DNA from: CAZXBB01 sp964638815
GTDB taxonomy: Bacteria > Planctomycetota > Phycisphaerae > Phycisphaerales > SM1A02
Direction: 5' to 3'
Assembly (NCBI GenBank): GCA_964638815.1
Contig: CAZXBB010000133.1
Span: 1-21,010, forward strand
DNA: 21,010 nt
Made by a program: the position numbers and the translations under genes. Shown here one piece after another: positions 8,653 to 14,618 of the stretch (its first letter is position 1; each line of letters begins with the position of its first letter). The notes under the pieces were generated by a model. That model had not been told where the DNA came from and ran no database searches. It saw nothing but the letters and a program-made list of their open reading frames with translations.

Positions 8653-9599
8653 TCGGTCTCGTCGTCCGCCGGCTGCTCCAGCTTCCGTGCATCCTGCTGG
8701 TGATCTACACGATCACGTTCACGCTCGCGTGGCTCGTGCCCGGCAACCCGCTCGAGAACCCGGAGGGGCGCCGCCCGCCCGAGGAGATCATGCAGGCGAT
8801 GCGCGAGCAGTACAGGCTCGACAGCTACTGGGGCTTCTACTGGGACTACCTCGGCAAGGCCACGGGCGTGAGCTGGGCGCTCGGGCGTCACGACCGCCCG
8901 TTCGACCTCGGCCCGAGTTTGAAGCACGAGAACTGGACCGTCAACGAGATCCTCGCGGCGGGGCTGCCCGTGTCGGTGACGCTCGGACTGACTGCGATCC
9001 TCATCGCGTGCGCGCTCGGCATCGGCGCCGGCGTGATCGGGGCCGTCCGACCGGGCACGTGGGCGGACTTCGCCACGCTCCTGCTCGCGCTCGTCGGCAT
9101 CAGCCTCCCGACGTTCGTCATCGGCACGGCGCTGCTCGTGCTGTTCTCCGTGCGTCTGGAGATCTTCCCCGTCGGCGGGTGGGGCGGGCTGCGGCACGTC
9201 GCGCTGCCGGCGATCACGCTGTCGCTGCCGTTCGCGGCGTACATCGCGCGGCTGACGCGGTTCGGCATGGCGGACCAGCTCGAGGCGGACTACGTGCGGA
9301 CCGCCCGGGCGAAGGGCGTCAGCGAGCGAAACGTCGTACTGCGGCACGCGCTGAAGAACGCCTTCCTGCCCGTGCTCAGCTACCTCGGGCCGGCGGCGGC
9401 GATCGCACTCACCGGCTCCTTCGTGGTCGAGATGGTGTTCGCCGTGCCCGGCATCGGCACGCACTTCGTTGACGCGGTGCTGAGCAAGGACCTGACCCTT
9501 ATCATGGGCGTCGTGCTGACGTACGCGACGATGCTGATCCTGTTCAATCTCGTGGTGGACGTGATGTACCGATGGGTGGACCCGCGGATCCAACTGTGA
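8649..9599 (+). CDS. ABC transporter permease, DppB/OppB type
   Basis: This 316-aa inner-membrane protein starts IGLVVRRLLQLPCILLVIYT and then ITFTLAWLVPGNP, the typical DppB/OppB opening. It contains the cytoplasmic EAA-type loop VRTARAKGVSERNVVLRHALKNA near residues 215-240 and about six membrane segments. It forms one half of a peptide-type permease. The ATG at 8649 overlaps the substrate-binding-protein stop. The expected DppC partner and DppD/DppF ATPases are absent; the next gene is modA, joined by a GTGA overlap. It must therefore pair with subunits encoded elsewhere. Confidence 0.92.
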   Translation: MIGLVVRRLLQLPCILLVIYTITFTLAWLVPGNPLENPEGRRPPEEIMQAMREQYRLDSYWGFYWDYLGKATGVSWALGRHDRPFDLGPSLKHENWTVNEILAAGLPVSVTLGLTAILIACALGIGAGVIGAVRPGTWADFATLLLALVGISLPTFVIGTALLVLFSVRLEIFPVGGWGGLRHVALPAITLSLPFAAYIARLTRFGMADQLEADYVRTARAKGVSERNVVLRHALKNAFLPVLSYLGPAAAIALTGSFVVEMVFAVPGIGTHFVDAVLSKDLTLIMGVVLTYATMLILFNLVVDVMYRWVDPRIQL

Positions 9600-10390
9600 A
9601 GAGGCCCCGGGCCCGCGGCTCGGACATAGTGGCCTGGGCACTCGCGCTGGCGGTGCTCGCCGGCTGCGACCGCGCCGCGTCCGGGCCGTCCGTCACCGTC
9701 TTCGCCGCGTCGAGCACGGCGCCGCTCTTCGAGGACGTCGCGGCGCGCTACGAGCGCGAGACCGGCGTGCGGGTGCGGCTGAACTTCGCGGCCTCGTCCA
9801 CGCTCGCGCGGCAGATCGAGGGCGGAGCGCGGGCGGACGTCTTCGTCTCCGCGCACCCGCAATGGATGGATCGGCTGGAGCAAGCGGACCGCCTCGCGCC
9901 CGGGTCGCGTCGCGACTATCTCGCGAACGGGCTCGTGCTCGCCATTCCGGCGAAGGACTCGCTCGGCCTGATCGTCAACCTCCGCATGGACACCGATTTC
10001 GACTTCGCCGCGGTGTGGACCGGGCGGATCGCCGTCGGCGACCCCGCGCACGTGCCCGCCGGCGTGTACGCGAAGCAGGCCCTGACGACGCTCGGCTGGT
10101 GGGACGACGTGCGCGCTCGCGTCATCCCCGCCCCGGACGTGCGCGCGGCGGCGCGTCTCGTCGAGCTGGGCGAAGCGTCGGTCGCGATCGTGTACGCAAG
10201 CGACGCGCACACCAATCCCGCGATCGCCGCCTTCGCGACGTTCCCCGCGGAGAGTCACGACCCGATCGTCTACCCCGTCGCGGTCGTCCGCGGCGCGGGC
10301 GAGCAGGGCCGCTCGTTCGTCGAGGCGTTATTCGCGGCGCCGTATGCGGCGATGCGCGCCCAGCACGGGTTCGGCACACCGGGCGGGTGA
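9596..10390 (+). CDS. modA: Molybdate ABC transporter substrate-binding lipoprotein ModA
   Basis: This 264-aa periplasmic lipoprotein binds molybdate or tungstate for ModBC. The N-terminus carries a basic region, a hydrophobic core and the lipobox LAGC. It is followed by TVFAASSTAPLFEDVAARYE and NFAASSTLARQIEGGARADVF, the conserved ModA oxyanion-site segments, and by ASVAIVYASDA near the C-terminus. I prefer the GTG start at 9596, which overlaps the permease stop (GTGA) and gives a compact signal peptide. An ATG at 9572 is possible but would add eight residues inside dppB. The coupling to a peptide permease is unusual. Confidence 0.9.
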   Translation: MKRPRARGSDIVAWALALAVLAGCDRAASGPSVTVFAASSTAPLFEDVAARYERETGVRVRLNFAASSTLARQIEGGARADVFVSAHPQWMDRLEQADRLAPGSRRDYLANGLVLAIPAKDSLGLIVNLRMDTDFDFAAVWTGRIAVGDPAHVPAGVYAKQALTTLGWWDDVRARVIPAPDVRAAARLVELGEASVAIVYASDAHTNPAIAAFATFPAESHDPIVYPVAVVRGAGEQGRSFVEALFAAPYAAMRAQHGFGTPGG

Positions 10391-10410
10391 CGCGTTCGCG
10401 AATCGACATG

Positions 10411-10420
10411 AGGAAGGAGA
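10411..10420 (+). promoter_or_regulatory. Ribosome binding site fixing the modB GTG start
   Basis: AGGAAGGAGA lies about 9 nt before the GTG at 10430. It is one of the few strong Shine-Dalgarno sites in the window and supports this non-ATG start. A nearby ATG at 10408 is out of frame. Confidence 0.6.
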
Positions 10421-10429
10421 CCGCAGGCA

Positions 10430-11122
10430 GTGCTCAACGAAGCCGAATGGTCCGCGGTCCGCGTCTCGCTGATCGTGGCGGCGTGGGCCCTCGCGGGCAG
10501 CGTCGTGCCGGGCGTGGCGTGCGGGTGGCTCCTCGCGCGCGTCCGTTTCCGCGGCCTGGCGCTGGTGGACGCGATCGTTCACCTCCCGCTCGTCCTGCCG
10601 CCGGTAGTGACGGGCTACGCGCTGCTCATGCTCCTCGGCCGCGGAGGGCCGCTTGGACGGTGGCTGTTCGACACGTTCGGGCTCGAAATCGCGTTCACAC
10701 GCACGGCCGCCGTGCTCGCGGGGGCGGTGATGGGCTTCCCGCTCCTCGTGCGGGCGGTGCGGCTCGGCGTCGAGCTCGTTGACCGGCGGCTCGAGGAGGC
10801 GGCCGCTACGCTCGGGGCCTCGCCGCTGCGCGTCGCGCTGTCGGTCACGCTTCCGCTTGCGCTGCCGGGCATCCTCACCGGCTGCGTCCTCGCGTTCGCG
10901 CGGAGCCTCGGCGAGTTCGGCGCGACGATCACGTTCGCCGGCAGCTTCGCGGGCGAGACGCGGACGCTGCCGCTCGCCGTGCACGCGTTCGCCACGACGC
11001 CGGGCGGGGACGACGCGGCATTCCGTCTCGTCGTGGTCTCGGTCGTGCTCTCGCTGTCGGCGCTGCTCGCCTCGGAGGTCCTCGCGCAACGTGTCTCGGC
11101 GCGGCTGGGACGGCGGCCGTGA
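10430..11122 (+). CDS. modB: Molybdate ABC transporter permease ModB
   Basis: This 230-aa inner-membrane protein has about five membrane segments. It contains LPLVLPPVVTGYALLMLLGRGGPLG and the EAA loop LEEAAATLGASPLRVALSVTLPLALPGI, followed by FARSLGEFGATITFAG. All of these are typical of ModB/CysT-type permeases. The GTG start is set by the ribosome binding site at 10411. Its stop overlaps modC by GTGA (11119-11122). With ModA and ModC it forms the high-affinity molybdate importer that supplies molybdenum-cofactor enzymes. No ModE site or molybdenum-cofactor riboswitch is visible upstream. Confidence 0.93.
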   Translation: MLNEAEWSAVRVSLIVAAWALAGSVVPGVACGWLLARVRFRGLALVDAIVHLPLVLPPVVTGYALLMLLGRGGPLGRWLFDTFGLEIAFTRTAAVLAGAVMGFPLLVRAVRLGVELVDRRLEEAAATLGASPLRVALSVTLPLALPGILTGCVLAFARSLGEFGATITFAGSFAGETRTLPLAVHAFATTPGGDDAAFRLVVVSVVLSLSALLASEVLAQRVSARLGRRP

Positions 11123-12267
11123 ACCTCGCCGTAGACGTTCATCTCGATCGGGCGGACGCGCCTCTCGTCTTCTCGTTCGAGACGCGGGCCGTCGTCACCG
11201 GCGTCTTCGGACCGTCGGGGGCGGGCAAGACGAGCCTGCTGCACCTCGTCGGAGGGCTGCTCGCGCCGACCGCGGGCACGATCCGCGTCGGCGACGACGT
11301 GGTCTTCGACCGCGCGAACCGCGTCGATCGCCCGGCCCACCGCCGTGGCGTCGGCATCGTCTTCCAGGACGACCGGCTCTTCCCGCACCGCTCGGTCACC
11401 GCCAACCTCCGCTACGGCATCGGCCGGCGCCCGCGTGACGGCGCGCGCAGCGCATCCTTCGACGAGATCGTGCGTCTCCTCGATCTCGCGCCGCTGCTCG
11501 GGCGCGCGGTGCGACATCTCTCGGGCGGCGAACGGCAGCGCATCGCGCTCGGTCGCGCGCTGCTTGCCGCGCCGCGGATCCTCCTGCTCGACGAGCCGCT
11601 GTCGTCGCTGGACGGCGGGCACAAGGAGCCGATCCTCGCGCTCATCGCGCGCATCCGCGACGAGCTGCGCACGCCGATGCTCTATGTGAGCCACGACGTG
11701 ACCGAGATCCTGCGTCTCACCGACGACCTGCTCGTCGTGGACGGCGGACGCTCGGTCGCGCACGGCGGTCTGCGCGACGTGGCCCGCGCGGCCGGCGCCT
11801 GGCGCGCGCTGCGCGCCGTCGGCGCCATCAACGTGCTCCCCGCCACCGTCGCCGACCACGACGAGCCGGCCGGCCTCACGGGTCTCACGCTCGCCCGCGC
11901 GGGCGGCGGCGGGCCGCCGGTGCGGCTGGTCGGCCCCCTCGCCGGGCACGCGGCGGGCACGGCGCTGTTCGTCACCATCCGGCCCGGGGACATCGCGCTC
12001 GCCCGCGGCCGCGTCGAGGGCATCTCGATCCGCAATCAGCTTCCCGGCACGGTCCGCACGATCACGCGGCAGCCGGACCGCGCGATCGTCGAGGTTGACG
12101 TCGGGGCGACTCTGCTCGTCGAGGTCAGCCACCAGACCGTGCGCGAGATGGAGCTCGCAAACGGCCGCGACGTGTGGTGCCTGGTGAAGAGCAACGCGGT
12201 GGGGTATGCGGGGCATGCGGGGGATGCGGGGCATGCGGCGGAAGTGGAACGACACGAGGGCACGTAG
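11119..12267 (+). CDS. modC: Molybdate ABC transporter ATPase ModC
   Basis: This 382-aa ATPase energises ModB. Visible motifs in order are Walker A GPSGAGKTS (31-39), the Q-loop region VFQDDRLFPH (about 83-92), signature LSGGERQR (about 134-141), Walker B ILLLDEPLSSLD (about 153-164) and the H-loop YVSHD (about 190-194). The C-terminal part (about 295-360; INQ-like RNQLPGTVRTI and ATLLVEVSHQTV) is a TOBE/MOP-type molybdate-responsive domain. The extreme C-terminus, NAVGYAGHAGDAGHAAEVER, is a repeat-derived tail that does not belong to the family core. The GTG start overlaps the modB stop. Confidence 0.93.
   Translation: MNLAVDVHLDRADAPLVFSFETRAVVTGVFGPSGAGKTSLLHLVGGLLAPTAGTIRVGDDVVFDRANRVDRPAHRRGVGIVFQDDRLFPHRSVTANLRYGIGRRPRDGARSASFDEIVRLLDLAPLLGRAVRHLSGGERQRIALGRALLAAPRILLLDEPLSSLDGGHKEPILALIARIRDELRTPMLYVSHDVTEILRLTDDLLVVDGGRSVAHGGLRDVARAAGAWRALRAVGAINVLPATVADHDEPAGLTGLTLARAGGGGPPVRLVGPLAGHAAGTALFVTIRPGDIALARGRVEGISIRNQLPGTVRTITRQPDRAIVEVDVGATLLVEVSHQTVREMELANGRDVWCLVKSNAVGYAGHAGDAGHAAEVERHEGT
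12201..12231 (+). repeat. 9-10-nt tandem repeat with four G-runs in the modC 3' end
   Basis: Four runs of at least four G are separated by TATGC, CATGC and ATGC, built from imperfect GGGGCATGC units. They encode the Gly-His-Ala/Gly-Asp-Ala tail of ModC. The spacing (loops of 4-5 nt) meets the usual intramolecular G-quadruplex pattern on the coding strand, about 35 nt before the stop codon. Confidence 0.75.
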
Positions 12268-12302
12268 TGGCCCGTTGAGGAACTGCAACGCGCCGCAAGT
12301 CT

Positions 12303-12412
12303 GTGTGCCCCGGTCCTTGGCTCGGCAAGGGCCGGGTGGGCGTCGAAGCTCCGAAGCCGTCGTTGCATGGGTAGCCCACCCGGCCCTGTCAGAGCACAGG
12401 ACCGGGGCACAC
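12303..12412 (+). repeat. 110-bp dispersed palindromic element, copy A
   Basis: The outer arms are GTGTGCCCCGGTCC and its exact complement GGACCGGGGCACAC; the inner arms are GGGCCGGGTGGGC and GCCCACCCGGCCC. Each half also folds on itself: CCGGTCCTTG pairs with CAAGGGCCGG, and CCGGCCCTGT with ACAGGACCGG. So the unit is a pair of hairpins in inverted orientation, like a BIME built from two REP units. Read on the opposite strand it matches 20822-20931 at 104 of 110 positions by my count, including the 33-nt non-palindromic centre. The flank TTCGTCTGTGTCATG is also shared. I see no coding sequence here. Confidence 0.85.
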
Positions 12413-12437
12413 TTCGTCTGTGTCATGCGAGTCCGCC

Positions 12438-12473
12438 GTGTGCCCCGGTCCTTGGCTCGGCAAGGCCCGGGTG
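12438..12473 (+). repeat. Half copy of the palindromic element
   Basis: The left half-unit is repeated 25 nt after copy A: GTGTGCCCCGGTCC, TTGGCTCGGCAA, then GGCCCGGGTGG with a small change. The matching right half is missing. The stretch 12475-12540 holds nothing else recognisable. Confidence 0.7.
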
Positions 12474-12540
12474 GTGTCGAGAGTCTCCGCCACCGTCGAG
12501 TATCTGGCGAATGCCGCTCACTCGAGCCGCAAGTGTCCGG

Positions 12541-12620
12541 CGTTTCCCGTTTCCCGTTTCCCGTTTCCCGTTGATCAATTGACCGTTCCGAGGTTCCCGA
12601 TTCCCCGTTCCCGGTTCCCC
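12541..12620 (-). repeat. GGGAAAC heptamer array and a second degenerate block (two G-quadruplex motifs)
   Basis: On the minus strand GGG recurs four times separated by AAAC (plus-strand C-runs at 12546-48, 12553-55, 12560-62 and 12567-69). A second cluster of four G-runs with loops of 3-4 nt occupies 12596-12620. The blocks are separated by TTGATCAATTGA, which contains two overlapping palindromes. Both blocks satisfy the G3+N1-7 pattern. They lie in the non-coding gap between modC and the gene at 12698. Confidence 0.75.
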
Positions 12621-12662
12621 ATTCCGCCGGATCGACCCGCTAACCCGAGCCTGAGCAAGGCT

Positions 12663-12683
12663 GTGTGCCCCGGTCTGGCTCGG
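12663..12683 (+). repeat. Fragment of the palindromic element abutting a promoter
   Basis: GTGTGCCCCGGTC is followed by a shortened TGGCTCGG, matching the start of the left half-unit. The fragment ends directly at the TATCAT hexamer of the next gene. Confidence 0.55.
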
Positions 12684-12689
12684 TATCAT
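12684..12689 (+). promoter_or_regulatory. Putative leaderless -10 element (TATCAT)
   Basis: TATCAT lies 8 nt before the ATG at 12698. No Shine-Dalgarno sequence is present. It touches the repeat fragment on its left. Confidence 0.35.
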
Positions 12690-12697
12690 GCGAGCCC

Positions 12698-13297
12698 ATG
12701 AGCATGTCGACCGAGATGATCGCGGCCCTGGCGCTCGGTGCACTCGCGCTGCTGCTTTCGCTCCTCGCCATACTGCTCGCGGCGCTCGCGAAGAGCGGGA
12801 GCGGCGCCGCCGCGCGGGACGTCGCGGGCTTTCGGCAGCAGGCGACGCAGACGCAGTCGGCCGAGTGGATGCGCGAGCGGGAGGTCCAGGGTGTCTTTCG
12901 CGCGCACACGAAGGCGCTCAAGGCGATCGACATGCTGCGCACGGAGCTGAACGTCGCCCTGCGCGCGGAGCCGGGGCGCGTCCGGAGCGAGGACGTGATC
13001 AAAGCGGTGTCCGACGCGGGGCGTCGCATCACGACTGTGTACGACGAGGTGCACGCGCAGCTCGGGCGAACGGAGCGGGCGGCGTTTCACCACGCCAAAG
13101 AGTACGCGCACGACGTGCTCCACCAGACCCGTGCCGCACTCGAGAGCACGCCCGATCCCTCGCGGATGAACGAGGACAGTCGCCGGCTCCTCCTCCGCAT
13201 CCGCGACGAGCTCGCGGACCTCGAGCGCGCGCTGCGCGACGCCCGCGTGGAGCTGCTCGCGCACGCGATGTTCGTGGAGCCAAGGGCCGAGGGTTGA
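12698..13297 (+). CDS. Small membrane-anchored coiled-coil protein, function unknown
   Basis: This 199-aa protein has one strongly hydrophobic segment at about residues 7-31 (MIAALALGALALLLSLLAIL and following). A long charged helical region follows, rich in Arg, Glu, Ala and Leu, and likely forms coiled coils (for example ERALRDARVELLAHAM and RRLLLRIRDELADLERAL). The topology is probably a single anchor with the helical part in the cytoplasm or periplasm; orientation cannot be decided. The ATG at 12698 is preferred over an in-frame upstream ATG at 12665, because the latter lies inside repeat sequence and would put extra residues before the anchor. I recognise no family. It stands alone between a repeat cluster and a terminator-like hairpin. 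Confidence 0.6.
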   Translation: MSMSTEMIAALALGALALLLSLLAILLAALAKSGSGAAARDVAGFRQQATQTQSAEWMREREVQGVFRAHTKALKAIDMLRTELNVALRAEPGRVRSEDVIKAVSDAGRRITTVYDEVHAQLGRTERAAFHHAKEYAHDVLHQTRAALESTPDPSRMNEDSRRLLLRIRDELADLERALRDARVELLAHAMFVEPRAEG

Positions 13298-13325
13298 GCG
13301 GGGCCCCGAAGGAAAAAAGACCCCG

Positions 13326-13366
13326 AAAGAAAAAAGGCCCGGGAGAGGCAAGCCTCTCACCGAGCC
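13326..13366 (-). terminator. Intrinsic terminator with U-tract on the minus strand
   Basis: Read on the minus strand, GGCTCGG, one bulged T and GAGAGG pair with CCTCTC and CCGGGCC around a CTTG loop. TTTTTTCTTT then follows directly. A second T-rich copy lies beyond it, because a 17-nt A-rich unit is tandemly repeated at 13304-13337. On the plus strand the same hairpin is followed only by CTTCC, so it would be a poor terminator for the gene ending at 13297, although that role cannot be excluded. Confidence 0.55.
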
Positions 13367-13387
13367 CTTCCGGGGGCGAATGAAGTA
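13328..13387 (-). ncRNA. Candidate short minus-strand RNA ending at the terminator
   Basis: A TATACT hexamer on the minus strand (13393-13398) lies just upstream of the minus-oriented terminator. It would give a transcript of about 60 nt. A -35-like TTTGCC lies about 16 nt further upstream, which is weak. No annotated minus-strand gene explains the terminator. The remaining gap, 13400-13558, holds an 8-bp inverted repeat (CCTGCCCA at 13442 and TGGGCAGG at 13480) and no gene I can support. Confidence 0.2.
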
Positions 13388-13558
13388 CTCACAGTATAGC
13401 CCCGGACGCGGCAAGGCAAAGGAAACCTCCGTAGTTGATAACCTGCCCAGATCCCGGCCCCGGCCCAGCCTGCCGGAAATGGGCAGGAACGGCGGGTGGG
13501 GGCGTTTGGGGCCCGGCCAAGGCCCCGTCGGAGCGGTCCCGGCAGGCTCCGCCCCCGG

Positions 13559-13564
13559 TAGACT
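13559..13564 (+). promoter_or_regulatory. Putative leaderless -10 element of deoC (TAGACT)
   Basis: TAGACT is separated from the deoC ATG at 13571 by exactly 6 nt (CCGGCC). There is no Shine-Dalgarno sequence. Confidence 0.4.
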
Positions 13565-13570
13565 CCGGCC

Positions 13571-14512
13571 ATGCCCGCCGCCTCGCCCCCCGTGGACGCC
13601 GTCACCCTCGAGCAGCGGGCCGCCGGCTTCGCCCGCCGATCGCTGAAGGGCGACGCGAAACGCCGGTGCCTGGACCTCGCGATCGGGCTGCTGGACCTGA
13701 CGACCCTGGAAGGGGCCGATTCACCGGAGCGGGTTCGCGCCCTCTGCCGCCGGGCGATCACGCCCGGACGCCGGGCCGACGCCTCGCCGCTGCCCCCGGT
13801 CGCAGCCGTGTGCGTCTACCCCGCCCTCGTCCGCGTCGCGCGGCAGGCCCTGGCCGGCTCGTCGGTGCGTGTCGCATCGGTGGCGACGGGTTTCCCGAGC
13901 GGGCAGTACCCGATCGACGTGCGACTGGCGGACGTCGCGGGCGCGCTCGCCGCCGGCGCGGACGAGATCGACATGGTGATCAGCCGCGGCGCGTTCCTCG
14001 CGGGGCGTTACGACGAGGTCGCCGACGAGATCCGCCAGGTCCGGCGCATGACGGCACGGTCCGCGGCGCTCAAGATCATCCTCGAGACGGGCGAGCTCGG
14101 CACGTACGACGCGATCCGCCGCGCGTGCGACCTCGCGATCGGGGCGGTGTCGTCGGTGCCGCATCACGCGTCCGGCGCGAACCGCGGCGCGCCGGTCGCC
14201 TTCCTCAAGACCTCGACCGGCAAGATCGCGCCGGCCGCGACGCCGCCCGCGACGCTCGTATTGCTGCACGCGATCCGCGATCACTTCCGCGCGACCGGCG
14301 TGCGAATCGGCGTGAAGCCCGCGGGCGGAGTTCGCACGGCGAAGCAGGCGCTGCACTACCTCGTCATGGTCGCCGAGACGCTCGGCGACGACTGGCTCGA
14401 TCCGGAGCTCTTCCGCATCGGGGCGTCGAGCCTGCTCGACGATCTCGTGCGCCAGGCGCTGAAGCAGGACGACGGCCGGTATCGCGCGCGGTACGACGTC
14501 GCGACGGGGTGA
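13571..14512 (+). CDS. deoC: Deoxyribose-phosphate aldolase
   Basis: This 313-aa class I aldolase cleaves 2-deoxy-D-ribose 5-phosphate to acetaldehyde and glyceraldehyde 3-phosphate in the cytoplasm. The Schiff-base lysine lies in FLKTSTGK (about Lys213). The second catalytic lysine is in GVKPAGGVRT (about Lys249), and the aspartate is in DEIDMVIS (about Asp134). These correspond to Lys167, Lys201 and Asp102 of the E. coli enzyme. VATGFPSGQ is also conserved. The protein is longer than the E. coli form, mostly at the N-terminus, as in the group that clusters with aldehyde dehydrogenases. The gene heads the cluster that supplies two dehydrogenase-type proteins downstream. Confidence 0.95.
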   Translation: MPAASPPVDAVTLEQRAAGFARRSLKGDAKRRCLDLAIGLLDLTTLEGADSPERVRALCRRAITPGRRADASPLPPVAAVCVYPALVRVARQALAGSSVRVASVATGFPSGQYPIDVRLADVAGALAAGADEIDMVISRGAFLAGRYDEVADEIRQVRRMTARSAALKIILETGELGTYDAIRRACDLAIGAVSSVPHHASGANRGAPVAFLKTSTGKIAPAATPPATLVLLHAIRDHFRATGVRIGVKPAGGVRTAKQALHYLVMVAETLGDDWLDPELFRIGASSLLDDLVRQALKQDDGRYRARYDVATG

Positions 14513-14603
14513 GATGGCGTTCGGGCGACACGACCGGGGGAGCGGGAGGGCGCGGACGATGAAACGCGGGCTCCGCGGCCTCGGTTGAACGCGGGGAGAG
14601 AGC

Positions 14604-14609
14604 TATACT
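14604..14609 (+). promoter_or_regulatory. Putative -10 element of the sulfotransferase gene (TATACT)
   Basis: TATACT lies 9 nt before the ATG at 14619, in the 106-nt gap after deoC. A purine-rich GGGGAGAGAG lies further upstream, too far to act as a ribosome binding site. This suggests that the sulfotransferase-ALDH part can be transcribed separately from deoC. Confidence 0.4.
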
Positions 14610-14618
14610 CCGCCATCG

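Noticed and set aside
10615..12426. A 603-codon minus-strand open frame opposite modB and modC
   Set aside because: ModB and ModC motifs occupy the plus strand. The minus frame also runs through the palindromic repeat.
12206..12574. Small open frames across the repeat cluster, with matching peptides near 20638-20931
   Set aside because: The shared peptides (such as PRSLARQGPG) come from translating the same palindromic DNA element, so they do not show a conserved protein.
12541..12620. Possible CRISPR array
   Set aside because: The units are 7 nt long with no spacers. It is a simple tandem array.
13342..13379. Plus-strand intrinsic terminator of the 12698 gene
   Set aside because: After the hairpin the plus strand reads CTTCCGGGGG, so there is no U-tract. 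The minus orientation fits far better, though a plus-strand role is not excluded.
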